A DNA stretch of 64,000 nt from an uncultured Duncaniella sp. (GTDB taxonomy: Bacteria; Bacteroidota; Bacteroidia; Bacteroidales; Muribaculaceae), in the NCBI GenBank assembly GCA_910589485.1, contig CAJUSW010000001.1, forward strand, positions 340,970 to 404,969, written 5' to 3'. Below the pieces are notes generated by a model. The model ran no database searches, was not told the DNA's origin, and saw nothing but the letters and a program-made list of their open reading frames with translations. Within the stretch, counting starts at the first letter, position 1; every line of letters begins with the position of its first letter. The position numbers and the translations under genes were made by a program. Positions 34,668-45,441 of this stretch are shown one piece after another.

Positions 34668-35751
34668 CAATCAATTGAACCATAATCAATCACCCCACTC
34701 CTTCCCCGTGAGGCTCCCCGCCGAATGTGAAAACCACGACTGTGTGCTCTTGGCATGGCCTCACGAAGAGACCGACTGGGCCTACATGCTCGATGAAGCA
34801 AGAGAATGTTTCGCCAATATAGTCAGGGCCATCTCGGCACGCGAATGTGTGTTGCTTGTAGGTCCCAAGCGGCTGTGCAACCGCTCGGTGAAACAATACT
34901 CGTTTGACCCGGCGAGGGTTAGGTTCATCGACGTAGAGACCAACGACACCTGGGCACGCGATTTCGGCCCTATCACTGTAGAAAAGGAGGGAGCGTTACA
35001 CATCCTCGACTTCAAATTCAACGCCTGGGGACTGAAATTCCCTGCCGATAAGGACAACCTCATCACCACCCACCTGGCTCTCAAGGGGACATTCAACGCC
35101 GACTATGAGAACCGGCTGGGATTTGTACTCGAAGGGGGCAGCATCGAGAGCGACGGCCACGGCACTCTGCTCACCACTGCCGAATGTCTCCTCTCGCCCA
35201 ACCGCAACGGCGGAATGAACGAGGAACAAATCCGCGCCTATCTTGCCGACGCCCTCGGCTTCACCCATCAGTTATGGCTGAGAAACGGAGGTATGGCCGG
35301 AGATGACACCGACAGCCATATCGACACACTGGCTCGACTCGCTCCCCACGACACAATCCTCTACGTGGGTGCGACCGACTCCGACGGCAACACAGTGGAA
35401 TCGCTGTCACGTATGCGCGACGAACTCACCGACATGCGCACAGCCCAGGGCCAACCGTTCAATCTCATAGAACTCCCGCTCCCCACTCCCATCTACGATG
35501 AGGACGGCCTGCAACTACCAGCCACTTACGCCAATTATCTTGTTGCCGACACGGCAATATATCTGCCCACATATGCCCAGCCGGCCAACGATCTGCTGGC
35601 CGAGCAGACTCTCAAGATCGCTTATCCCGACCACGATATAATCCCCATCGACTGCCGCGCTCTCATACGCCAGCACGGCTCGCTACACTGCGTGACCATG
35701 CAACTCCCCACAGGCTCGGTCAACGGCATCAGAGACGGACGCTGGGAATAA
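34648..35751 (+). CDS. aguA: Agmatine deiminase
   Basis: 367-residue guanidino-group hydrolase of the peptidyl-arginine deiminase fold, converting agmatine to N-carbamoylputrescine. It has VLLAWPHEETDW, TNDTWARDFGPI with active-site Asp, LEGGSIESDGHGTLL, GDDTDSHIDTLARL with the catalytic His, and the nucleophile Cys348 in GSLHCVTMQ. Its substrate is cytosolic; no signal peptide is seen. The next gene encodes the following pathway step. The conserved part begins near residue 20, so a slightly later start is possible. Confidence 0.94.
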   Translation: MNTKTNDNQLNHNQSPHSFPVRLPAECENHDCVLLAWPHEETDWAYMLDEARECFANIVRAISARECVLLVGPKRLCNRSVKQYSFDPARVRFIDVETNDTWARDFGPITVEKEGALHILDFKFNAWGLKFPADKDNLITTHLALKGTFNADYENRLGFVLEGGSIESDGHGTLLTTAECLLSPNRNGGMNEEQIRAYLADALGFTHQLWLRNGGMAGDDTDSHIDTLARLAPHDTILYVGATDSDGNTVESLSRMRDELTDMRTAQGQPFNLIELPLPTPIYDEDGLQLPATYANYLVADTAIYLPTYAQPANDLLAEQTLKIAYPDHDIIPIDCRALIRQHGSLHCVTMQLPTGSVNGIRDGRWE

Positions 35752-35776
35752 CCGTAACCACAGACACATGTAACCC

Positions 35777-36655
35777 ATGAAAGTAGGAATAATTCAGCAA
35801 CACAACACAATAGATATCCCCGACAACCGTCTCCGGCTGGCCGACAAGATAAAAATGCTCGCCGGCGAAGGTGCCGAGCTCGTAGTGCTCCAGGAGCTAC
35901 ACGATTCGCTATACTTCTGCCAGACTGAGAATGTCGACAATTTCGATATAGCCGTCCCCATCCCCTCGGCCACAACCGAATTTTATTCCGGCGTGGCCCG
36001 CGAGTGCGGAATCGTGCTCGTGACCTCGCTGTTTGAGCGCCGTGCGCCGGGACTGTACCACAACACCGCCGTAGTGTTCGAGCGCGACGGATCCATCGCC
36101 GGAAAATACCGCAAGATGCACATTCCCGATGATCCCGCTTACTACGAGAAATTCTATTTCACCCCCGGAGACCTCGGCTTCGAGCCTATCGACACAAGCG
36201 TAGGAAGGCTCGGAGTACTCGTGTGCTGGGACCAGTGGTACCCCGAAGCCGCCCGCCTCATGGCCATGCGCGGAGCACAGATGCTCATCTACCCCACGGC
36301 CATAGGATGGGAAAGCAGCGACACCGATCAGGAGAAATCTCGCCAGCGCGAGGCGTGGATCACCGTGCAGCGCGGCCATGCCGTGGCCAACGGTCTGCCA
36401 GTAGTGACAGTCAACCGCGTGGGCTACGAGTCCGATCCCTCGGGCGTGACAGGCGGTATCCAGTTCTGGGGCTCCAGCTTCGTTGCCGGCCCTCAGGGAG
36501 AATTTCTCTATCAGGCACCCGACGATGCCGAGGCTGTAGCCGTGGTCGACATCGACATGAAACGGTCCGAACAGGTGAGGCGCTGGTGGCCTTTCCTCCG
36601 CGATCGCCGTATCGACAGTTTCTCGGGCCTCACCCGCCGTTTCCTTGACGACTGA
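35777..36655 (+). CDS. aguB: N-carbamoylputrescine amidase
   Basis: 292-residue nitrilase-superfamily enzyme hydrolysing N-carbamoylputrescine to putrescine. The Glu-Lys-Cys triad is in LVVLQELHD, KYRKMHIPDDP and LVCWDQWYPEAARL (Cys150). The typical ending RVGYE ... GGIQFWGSSFVAGPQGE is present. It is 25 bases after aguA. The pair completes the arginine-decarboxylase-derived route to putrescine; arginine decarboxylase itself is not in the window. Confidence 0.95.
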   Translation: MKVGIIQQHNTIDIPDNRLRLADKIKMLAGEGAELVVLQELHDSLYFCQTENVDNFDIAVPIPSATTEFYSGVARECGIVLVTSLFERRAPGLYHNTAVVFERDGSIAGKYRKMHIPDDPAYYEKFYFTPGDLGFEPIDTSVGRLGVLVCWDQWYPEAARLMAMRGAQMLIYPTAIGWESSDTDQEKSRQREAWITVQRGHAVANGLPVVTVNRVGYESDPSGVTGGIQFWGSSFVAGPQGEFLYQAPDDAEAVAVVDIDMKRSEQVRRWWPFLRDRRIDSFSGLTRRFLDD

Positions 36656-36669
36656 TCTATCCCATCCCC

Positions 36670-37239
36670 ATGTCAACCTCATCAGGTGATGCACCTGTCA
36701 CTACCGCCCCGTTTCTCACCACGTCGGGCGACTATTTCTCCGTGCTGTTGTCGGCATGGCTCCCGCGCTATGGCTGGACCCTCGCGTTGCCCATAATCTC
36801 ATTCGCTGTACTCGGATATATCCTCCACGATGAGCGCTGGATGCTCGTGGCACTTATGCTCCTGTTCATAGTGATGCCTATGGCCATGTCGTTTCTCTAC
36901 ACCTACTACATGCTCACCCCCGAGGCCCGCAGATCGGTGCTGCGCAAACGGGTGGAGATAGTGCCGGGAAGCCACCTGAAGCTCGAGTACCTACCCGACC
37001 CGGCAAAATCCGCCGGTGACAGCTCTGATGATCGAAAAGAGGATGCCCCCATGAATACAGAAAATCCCGGGAACGGGGCCGTGTTCACGGTTCCCGCTCC
37101 CGAGACTATACCTTGGGATCAAATTGTGGGAATCAAGGCTACATCCCGCTTCAGGGTCTACTGCCTGAAAGGGGAACGGATGCAGTTTCTGCTCATCCCC
37201 TGGGATGCGTTGCGCACACCCGCAGGTGGCACCGCCTAA
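36670..37239 (+). CDS. Small two-span membrane protein, possibly YcxB-like
   Basis: 189-residue protein with two close transmembrane helices (about 36-53 and 57-78) and a cytoplasmic C-terminal part. The segment ETIPWDQIVGIKATSRFRVYCLKGERMQFLLIPWDAL resembles the YcxB-like/PH-type C-terminal motif, interrupted before it by a charged Pro/Ser/Asp-rich insert (about 110-140). I do not recognise a function. It lies 14 bases after aguB and converges with the next gene, overlapping its end by four bases. Confidence 0.72.
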   Translation: MSTSSGDAPVTTAPFLTTSGDYFSVLLSAWLPRYGWTLALPIISFAVLGYILHDERWMLVALMLLFIVMPMAMSFLYTYYMLTPEARRSVLRKRVEIVPGSHLKLEYLPDPAKSAGDSSDDRKEDAPMNTENPGNGAVFTVPAPETIPWDQIVGIKATSRFRVYCLKGERMQFLLIPWDALRTPAGGTA

Positions 37240-37679
37240 TCATCCACTTCCACGTGGGTGAGCTTGCCGAGCAGGTTGAACTTCATTTCCACTCCGTCCG
37301 ACAGTTCTATCTCATAGCCTTTGAGCTTCTTCTCCACCTTCACAATAAAGGCTCCGTTGCCGTTCTTGGCCACGTAATTTCTGATCGATTTCATCACCAG
37401 TCCATCGGGTACCTGGCGGGTCTTGCAGTCGACCGAAGTCCATTTACCGGCATTGTTGAACTCTATCTTGGTTCCGTTGACCAATTTCACGTCATAATCG
37501 GTCTTCTTGAGTAGATGGCGGTCCACCTTTATCATGCCTATCTTGGCTTTGGGGAAATACTTTGTCAACATCTCTCGTGCAGGTTCAGGCAGCTGGTCAC
37601 GGTCGATAGTGTATTTATCGGCACGAGCCACACCACACACGCATACAAACGCTAAAAGCGCAATTAAAAATTTCTTCAT
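37236..37679 (-). CDS. PepSY-like (DUF2874/BLIP-like) periplasmic protein
   Basis: 147-residue exported protein with signal peptide MKKFLIALLAFVCVCGVARA and two tandem PepSY-like repeats: REMLTKYFPKAKIGMIKVDR ... YDVKLVNGTKIEFNNAGKWTSVD and IRNYVAKNGNGAFIVKVEKK ... YEIELSDGVEMKFNLLGKLTHVE. Such proteins are abundant in Bacteroidota envelopes; the fold is beta-lactamase-inhibitor-like but the role is unknown. Confidence 0.87.
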   Translation of the reverse strand: MKKFLIALLAFVCVCGVARADKYTIDRDQLPEPAREMLTKYFPKAKIGMIKVDRHLLKKTDYDVKLVNGTKIEFNNAGKWTSVDCKTRQVPDGLVMKSIRNYVAKNGNGAFIVKVEKKLKGYEIELSDGVEMKFNLLGKLTHVEVDD

Positions 37680-37820
37680 ATCTATATCTTTTTATTTTAT
37701 AAGCCGTTTATCCTGCGGTCCGCCTCTTAGGGTTGATTCTTAGACATCTCCTTGCGGACCCACATATAAAAAACAATCATGCGCGGGGTAATGTTGCGGA
37801 TATCGCGACTGAAATCTTTA

Positions 37821-37852
37821 TTTGCATCCTACCGTTTGATTTTGTAACTTTG
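37821..37852 (+). promoter_or_regulatory. Promoter of the LysE-type exporter gene
   Basis: TTTG at 37821-37824, a 20-base spacer, TAACTTTG at 37845-37852. It lies downstream of the longest possible start (37733), so translation must begin later, at 37883 or 37886. Confidence 0.8.
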
Positions 37853-37882
37853 CATATTGTTGTGATACATCTTCCGGTCATA

Positions 37883-38509
37883 ATGATGCGTGGAATCCTG
37901 ATTGGGATTCTTGTATCGGCCCCTATGGGACCGATAGGGATGTTGTGTATCCAGCGCACACTCAACCGTGGCCGATGGCCGGCGTTCTTCACAGGCATCG
38001 GTGCCGGCATGAGCGACCTCATCTATTGCCTGCTCACCGGCCTGGGATTATCGTTTGTCACCGACTTCATCGAGGACAACCAGAGTCTCCTGCAACTCAT
38101 CGGCTCGGTAGTGCTCCTCGTCTATGCCGGCTACCTGTTCGGCGCCAACCCATCCCGCACCTTGCAGTCCAACGGCGTACAGTCCATGAGCTCATGGAAA
38201 GACTTCGTAACCGGATTCCTGCTCACATTCTCCAACCCGCTGATACTCTTTTTCATAATCGGACTCTTTGCCCGGTTCAGCTTCCTCGCGCCTGAATTTC
38301 AGGCCTATCACTACGTTGCCGGCTACGCCTCCATCTTTGCCGGGGCAGTCCTGTGGTGGTTTGGCGTCACATGGTTTGTCAACAAGGTAAGAGCCCATTT
38401 CAATCTCCGGTCGCTGTGGTTGCTCAACCGCATTGTGGGCGGCATCATCATGATAATGGGAGCCATCGGACTTATCACCGCATTGCACGAACTCCTTGTG
38501 AACCATTGA
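37883..38509 (+). CDS. LysE-family amino-acid/metabolite exporter
   Basis: 208-residue membrane exporter. The start is placed at the ATG pair 37883/37886 because the family opening MMRGILIGILVSAPMGPIG follows and the promoter lies just upstream; the 50 residues before it are not conserved-looking. The helices fit the six-span LysE/RhtB plan: GILIGILVSAPMGPIGMLCIQ, FFTGIGAGMSDLIYCLLTGLG, LLQLIGSVVLLVYAGYLFGA, FVTGFLLTFSNPLILFFIIGLF, YASIFAGAVLWWFGVTWFV and IVGGIIMIMGAIGLITAL. The substrate cannot be told. Confidence 0.9.
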   Translation: MMRGILIGILVSAPMGPIGMLCIQRTLNRGRWPAFFTGIGAGMSDLIYCLLTGLGLSFVTDFIEDNQSLLQLIGSVVLLVYAGYLFGANPSRTLQSNGVQSMSSWKDFVTGFLLTFSNPLILFFIIGLFARFSFLAPEFQAYHYVAGYASIFAGAVLWWFGVTWFVNKVRAHFNLRSLWLLNRIVGGIIMIMGAIGLITALHELLVNH

Positions 38510-38553
38510 CTCCCTGCCGGCGTTTCTATAATAGAATACTAAACACCACTATT

Positions 38554-38712
38554 ATGGAAAAGAAACACAACATTTCAACTAACGAGGCAGAAAAGAAATA
38601 TCCCGGCGTAGATATCGATAAATCCGATGATGAGAAGGTCACTCCCAAGATGGTAAAGCAGGAGACCAAAGAACTCAACAACAATCCACGCAACAACGAT
38701 ATTGATCTCTGA
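38554..38712 (+). CDS. Conserved-looking 52-residue hydrophilic protein
   Basis: Starts at ATG (MEKKHNISTNEAEKKY) and ends in NNNPRNNDIDL. It is very polar, without hydrophobic core or signal peptide, so probably disordered. Support for a real gene comes from its own start about 40 bases after the exporter stop and from a terminator right after its stop codon. I do not recognise a family. Confidence 0.62.
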   Translation: MEKKHNISTNEAEKKYPGVDIDKSDDEKVTPKMVKQETKELNNNPRNNDIDL

Positions 38713-38736
38713 TTTCCCCATCAGCATCAACAACCT

Positions 38737-38791
38737 ACACTCACCGCCACGCTGAGGCCCACAAGCCCGCGTAGCGGTGAGTGTTGTTTTA
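38737..38791 (+). terminator. Terminator of the exporter/small-protein transcript
   Basis: ACACTCACCGC (38737-38747) pairs with GCGGTGAGTGT (38774-38784), followed by TGTTTTA. Confidence 0.75.
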
Positions 38792-38824
38792 TGGGTTAAG
38801 AAACGATCCCTGCTGTAAACACAT

Positions 38825-38864
38825 GTAAAAGCCACGGCACTTACATCGCTGAAAGTACCGTGGC
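38825..38864 (-). terminator. Terminator of the minus-strand lipoprotein gene
   Basis: GCCACGGCACTT (38831-38842) pairs with AAGTACCGTGGC (38853-38864), 11 of 12 positions Watson-Crick. On the minus strand it is followed by TTTTACAT. Confidence 0.75.
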
Positions 38865-38910
38865 TCATTATCTATTGCCTGTTGGCAATCGGGATCAATT
38901 CATAGGGCGA

Positions 38911-39393
38911 TCAGTTGTTGACCGACTCGGTGATAGTCTGCTCGGGGGTGTCAGTGCCACCGCCGGTATCACCGGGCTGATCCTCGGGTGCCTCTACAAT
39001 ATCGAGTTTGTAGCTGAACACACCCCAACCGATCGACTTGCCTTCCTGGAAGATCTGACTGTTCACGCTCAGTGTATGATTGCCTACAGCCAGGTCATCG
39101 GTAACGATATCTACACCGAAGGGAGCTATCGCTGTGGTGAAGAAGGGTCGTCCGTCGAAGAAATAGGTTGTCTGTCCGAGCATTGCCTTGCCGGTGTTGG
39201 GGGCAGGTGTAACTTTCAGACCTTCGATCTTGAGTGTATCACCCTGGACTACGGTCAGAACGCCGTCGTTGAGTGTACCACCCGAGTATTCGATAGAGAC
39301 GCTGACATCGGGTATATTATTGTCATCGTCGTCACATGCCGCCATTGAGGCGAACATAGGCAAAGCCAGAAGCAGATAAAGGAATTTTTTCAT
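38911..39393 (-). CDS. Small lipoprotein, unknown function
   Basis: 160-residue lipoprotein: signal peptide, lipobox MAAC followed by DDDDNN, the Bacteroidota surface-export style. The mature part is beta-rich and looks like one Ig-like sandwich (VSVSIEYSGGTLNDGVLTVVQGDTLKIEGLKV ... GVDIVTDDLAVGNHTLSVNSQIF), then a Gly/Asp/Thr-rich tail that may be disordered. No enzyme motif is seen. It stands alone between clpB and a terminator. Confidence 0.8.
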   Translation of the reverse strand: MKKFLYLLLALPMFASMAACDDDDNNIPDVSVSIEYSGGTLNDGVLTVVQGDTLKIEGLKVTPAPNTGKAMLGQTTYFFDGRPFFTTAIAPFGVDIVTDDLAVGNHTLSVNSQIFQEGKSIGWGVFSYKLDIVEAPEDQPGDTGGGTDTPEQTITESVNN

Positions 39394-39690
39394 AATTCAG
39401 TTGATTTGATTTGAGAGATTAATAAATAGTTTTTTAGTTGTGTAATATTGCATTTATGCAGTACCGCAATCCCGTTGCGGCTTCCGTGAGTACATTGGAA
39501 AGCAGACAGCATCCCCCCCGGCAACAGGTTTCGTTATAGTTGTTTCTTCACGCCACGGTTGGGAAGAGAGGGGGGAGGAAAGAGTAAGCGGGGGAGAGAG
39601 GAGACGTAATGTCGGCGGGCGTTTCAGAATCAATGGAAACCGGTAAACTCCGGAGGGGATGCTGTATGGGGGGAGAGAGCTGGGGATCGA
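39394..39690. other. Non-coding gap with a polypurine tract
   Basis: No gene is supported. CCGCAA/TTGCGG at about 39465-39481 forms a small hairpin. The plus strand at 39561-39604 is almost pure A/G apart from a short TAAGC break. A promoter for the lipoprotein gene was not recognised. Confidence 0.5.
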
Positions 39691-42279
<2,589 letters not shown>

Positions 42280-42334
42280 GAGCTATATTTAGTAAGTTGA
42301 AGGTTCGTGATTTTAATATTCCTTTTATCTTACT

Positions 42335-42352
42335 AACAAAAATCATGCCAAT
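42335..42352 (-). promoter_or_regulatory. Possible sigma-54-like site upstream of clpB
   Basis: On the minus strand TTGGCAT is followed after five bases by TTGTT, near the -24/-12 consensus TGGCAC-N5-TTGCA but with TTGT in place of TTGC. It lies about 55 bases before the clpB start. No TAnnTTTG box was seen there. Weak evidence. Confidence 0.25.
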
Positions 42353-42461
42353 TGGTTTTTACGACGGTCCATTATATAATGTATAATACCGATCGGCATA
42401 GCTCATGACAATGGCTGCCGCATAGTGTCATTTTTTCATGGCGACATGCGCGGATGTGCCG

Positions 42462-42740
42462 TCAGGCAAACAGCGACGGATAGCTGTCGCCCGACGCGGG
42501 CTTGGCCTTGGATGATTCACGCTGTCCCTGGCGGAACACGAGGTTGTGCTGCTGGGTCCAGCCTTGAGTGCGGTTGCGCAATTTCACGGTGACGATGCCG
42601 GTTTCGGCCGGAGCCGATGATCTCACCTGGCGGAACACGTCGCTGAGCGTGGAAACCCCGCTCATGGTGAGAGTGAGCAGTACTGTTCCACATGTCTGTG
42701 CTGTTACCTGAAGCAGGTCGGTACGGTGTATTGCTGTCAT
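42462..42740 (-). CDS. Small hypothetical protein
   Basis: 92-residue protein starting at MTAIHRTDLLQVTAQTCGTV. A longer in-frame start at 42815 is unlikely because a -7 box (42778-42785) lies inside the extension. The central segment STLSDVFRQVRSS and the basic stretch KLRNRTQGWTQQHNLVFRQGQ suggest a small folded, possibly nucleic-acid-contacting protein with a disordered tail. I do not recognise a family, and coding status rests on promoter placement and clean reading frame. Confidence 0.6.
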   Translation of the reverse strand: MTAIHRTDLLQVTAQTCGTVLLTLTMSGVSTLSDVFRQVRSSAPAETGIVTVKLRNRTQGWTQQHNLVFRQGQRESSKAKPASGDSYPSLFA

Positions 42741-42777
42741 AATCGGGGTTATCTTTAAAGTGTTTTTGACTACACTG

Positions 42778-42785
42778 CAAAGATA
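42778..42785 (-). promoter_or_regulatory. -7 box of the small hypothetical gene
   Basis: TATCTTTG on the minus strand, about 38 bases before the ATG at 42740. No TTTG at the expected -33 distance. Confidence 0.45.
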
Positions 42786-42893
42786 CGCCCCACCATGGGC
42801 CACATCACTGCCCACTATTTTTAATTAAGGCTAAATAGGTTATATTCTTCCCTAAAAATGAATCCGATACGCCATGCGCGGGAGGTTGCCGGC

Positions 42894-44561
42894 TCAATGA
42901 TGGCCAAACAGTCTGGCCCTGTCGTGGACAAGGGCATTGCTCACAATATCCTCGGGCACGAACCGCCAATTATCGGTCACTGTCGGGGTTATGGTCCCCC
43001 TGCGCTCTATGGCCTTCATCAGGTAATAACGCAAGTCGAGATCGGTGGTCCTCACTATACGTCGCTCAAGCTCGTCGTGGGGGATACCGGCACCGCGTGT
43101 CATGAGCTCGCCGCCACCATTGGCGCGATAAGCATTCACGGCCACCTCATATGTCTCGCGTGGGTCAAAAGGCCGGCCGTCCGACATCGATATCACACGT
43201 ATCTTCTCGCCCTGAGGCTTGGTCACATCCACTGTATAGTCTATGCCGAATGCCGAGTCGAAATTATAGGACGGATTTATCAGGCGGGCATAATCACCCT
43301 TCACAGGATTGCCCGATGCAAATTTCAACAGCGGATCGCGCGGAGATTTCATCACGGCTGTCCACAGATTGTAGCTCATCTCCAGATGATTGATTATCTC
43401 CTCGCCCGTCATCCTCATGGTATAGAGCTGATTCTCGTAGCGGTAGAGCTTGAACATATCGCTCATGTGCAACGGTCCCTTATGGAGCGTGGTGTCAAAC
43501 GACAGCGGAGCCGCGAGAGAAATCTGTGCGCCCGAGATCTCGAGCTGTAACCTGTGTATAAGTTCCATGAATGCCGACGGGCCGAAATAGGCATCGCGGA
43601 TGGAGAAATCCCCTGAGGCCTCCCCTATCACTTTTTCCACAAACTTCATGGTAGCATCATACTCCGGAGCAAACTCCCTGATGAAATCCTTATCGGGAGT
43701 GATACCGGTCACCTGGACCACACCGCCCGTGATGTCGGTCACATCCGCCGAGCCGTCCTCGGCAGTCTCCACCGTCACCAGCGCCTCGGCAACATGTGCG
43801 GCATGTGCTCCGGGATTGAGCAGCAACGTGCCCGAATCCTCCTGCTTCACAGCCACAATATGGTCATGCCCCATGAATATGATATCGATACCGTCGACCT
43901 CGCGTGCCACCTTGCCCGAAGCATTTTCGAGCCATTTCCATGTGAGGTGGGTACTCTCATATCCCGAATGGAACAATCCTATCACCACATCCGGCCGTTC
44001 ATGCTCGCGTATATGCTCCACCCACCGGCGGGCGCTCTCCACCATCGGGCCTACATCCATCCCCTCCCACAACGGTTCGGGCAACCATGCCGGGATGGCC
44101 GGCGTCAACAGGCCGAGCACGGCAAATCTCACCCCCTCGCGCTCTATAACGGTATAGGGGGTGAAATAAGGTTTACCGGTCGACACATCAGTGACATTGG
44201 CTCCTAGAAGTGGGATAGGCGCGAGATCGGCCCTGTAGCGGTCATACACCGGATGCCCCGTCTCTATATCATGATTACCCACCGTCTGGGCGTCATATCG
44301 CATGCGTTTCAGCATCGTGGCCACCGGATGGGGACGCCGTTCATCAATGAAATTATAATAGTACACCGACGGTTGCCCCTGCAGCATGTCGCCGTTGTCA
44401 AGGAGTATAACCCTCTCCTCGCCCATTCGGGCGCGCTCTGACTTCACGTAAGCCGAGACCTGAGCCAACGACCCCGCCAAGGGTGACAACGTGGTGAAAT
44501 CGTAGGGAAACAGCTTCCCGTGCACATCGCTTGTGGCGATTATCTTGAAATGCTTCTTCAT
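42894..44561 (-). CDS. 5'-nucleotidase/2',3'-cyclic phosphodiesterase-type metallophosphatase
   Basis: 555-residue two-domain phosphatase of the UshA/CpdB group. The metallophosphatase domain (about 1-300) has ATSDVHGKLFP, LLDNGDMLQGQ, TVGNHDIETG, GLFHSGYE and MGHDHIVAV, giving all dimetal ligands. The C-terminal 5'-nucleotidase domain (about 320-520) has the substrate-side segments YRYENQLYTMRMTGEEI and VNAYRANGGGEL. Most relatives are secreted, but this one starts directly at the domain with no signal peptide, so it may act in the cytosol. It overlaps the preceding DUF3108 gene by ATGA. Confidence 0.9.
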   Translation of the reverse strand: MKKHFKIIATSDVHGKLFPYDFTTLSPLAGSLAQVSAYVKSERARMGEERVILLDNGDMLQGQPSVYYYNFIDERRPHPVATMLKRMRYDAQTVGNHDIETGHPVYDRYRADLAPIPLLGANVTDVSTGKPYFTPYTVIEREGVRFAVLGLLTPAIPAWLPEPLWEGMDVGPMVESARRWVEHIREHERPDVVIGLFHSGYESTHLTWKWLENASGKVAREVDGIDIIFMGHDHIVAVKQEDSGTLLLNPGAHAAHVAEALVTVETAEDGSADVTDITGGVVQVTGITPDKDFIREFAPEYDATMKFVEKVIGEASGDFSIRDAYFGPSAFMELIHRLQLEISGAQISLAAPLSFDTTLHKGPLHMSDMFKLYRYENQLYTMRMTGEEIINHLEMSYNLWTAVMKSPRDPLLKFASGNPVKGDYARLINPSYNFDSAFGIDYTVDVTKPQGEKIRVISMSDGRPFDPRETYEVAVNAYRANGGGELMTRGAGIPHDELERRIVRTTDLDLRYYLMKAIERRGTITPTVTDNWRFVPEDIVSNALVHDRARLFGHH

Positions 44562-45337
44562 GGGTTAGGACCGGTATATAAAGCCCTCACCTTGCCCACA
44601 GGCAACTGTCCCTCCACCTTCACGGGGATGCGACGGTCGTCGGCCGAAATCCAGCCGGATATAGGGTCGGACGACACCTTGCCCCGGCGTGTGAACGTGA
44701 AGTTGATATAATAGGCCGGGAGCTTCACTCCGTTCACCTCCACCTTCTGCTGTCCCTTATATGTGATGGTGAGTTTCTCCTTCTTTGAGCCGGAAAATAT
44801 ATTCACCGTCACGGTCTCCCCCTTCTTCATGTTAGGGAAGTCGAGTGTGCGCAGGTAGAAAAACGAGCTGAGCATATCCACCGTCATCCCCTGCGCCTCA
44901 AGCTGAAGTGTCGATGAGGTCATGGGCGCGTCGGCCGACGGGCGCTTGTATCTCACCGCATCGGCTGTGAAGGTATTGCCATCACGATGAAACGTGAGCA
45001 CATCCTTCTTATACTTTCCCTGCTCGTGGGCGATGTAGACGTATTTCACAGGATAAAGCCCCTGCTTCGTCATTGTGGTATAGAGCGTGTCGCGGAGCAT
45101 ATATATGCTGTTGGCCCACGGGGCATTCTCGGCAAACACCGATGCCCGATACAGGTCTCCGTCATTGCGGAGACTCATAGTGGCATATCCCGCCACCTTG
45201 TTGATGAATCCCCACTTGTAGATCACATCGTAGGTGAGGGTCTCGTCGACGAGCGATACAGGGTTCTGTGCACTGATGTTTGCGCCTGATACACACATCA
45301 GCATCAATGCCAGCATATGAGTGAATAGATGTTTCAT
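44558..45337 (-). CDS. DUF3108-family exported protein
   Basis: 259-residue exported protein. The ATG at 45337 is chosen because AAGGAG lies a few bases upstream, a rare clear Shine-Dalgarno for this group, and a signal peptide (MKHLFTHMLALMLMCVSGANISAQ) follows directly; earlier starts add a basic, non-signal stretch. DUF3108 features are LTYDVIYKWGFINKVAGYATMSLR, SIYMLRDTLYTTMTKQGLYPVKY, FFYLRTLDFPNMKKGETVTVNIF and SDPISGWISADDRRIPVKVEGQL. Members are periplasmic beta-rich proteins of unknown role. It is cotranscribed with the nucleotidase. Confidence 0.9.
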   Translation of the reverse strand: MKHLFTHMLALMLMCVSGANISAQNPVSLVDETLTYDVIYKWGFINKVAGYATMSLRNDGDLYRASVFAENAPWANSIYMLRDTLYTTMTKQGLYPVKYVYIAHEQGKYKKDVLTFHRDGNTFTADAVRYKRPSADAPMTSSTLQLEAQGMTVDMLSSFFYLRTLDFPNMKKGETVTVNIFSGSKKEKLTITYKGQQKVEVNGVKLPAYYINFTFTRRGKVSSDPISGWISADDRRIPVKVEGQLPVGKVRALYTGPNP

Positions 45338-45441
45338 AATTTTCTCCTTTCTTGTTTTGACCGCTCTACGATAAAAAGGTTTATCCAGCCGCGGCCTCGC
45401 CCGCCTCCGGGCCTGTTCAGGCCACACATCGCAATCCGGAA

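Noticed and set aside
37733..37882. 50-residue N-terminal extension of the LysE-type exporter
   Set aside because: A complete promoter lies inside it, and the family begins at the MMRGILIG methionines.
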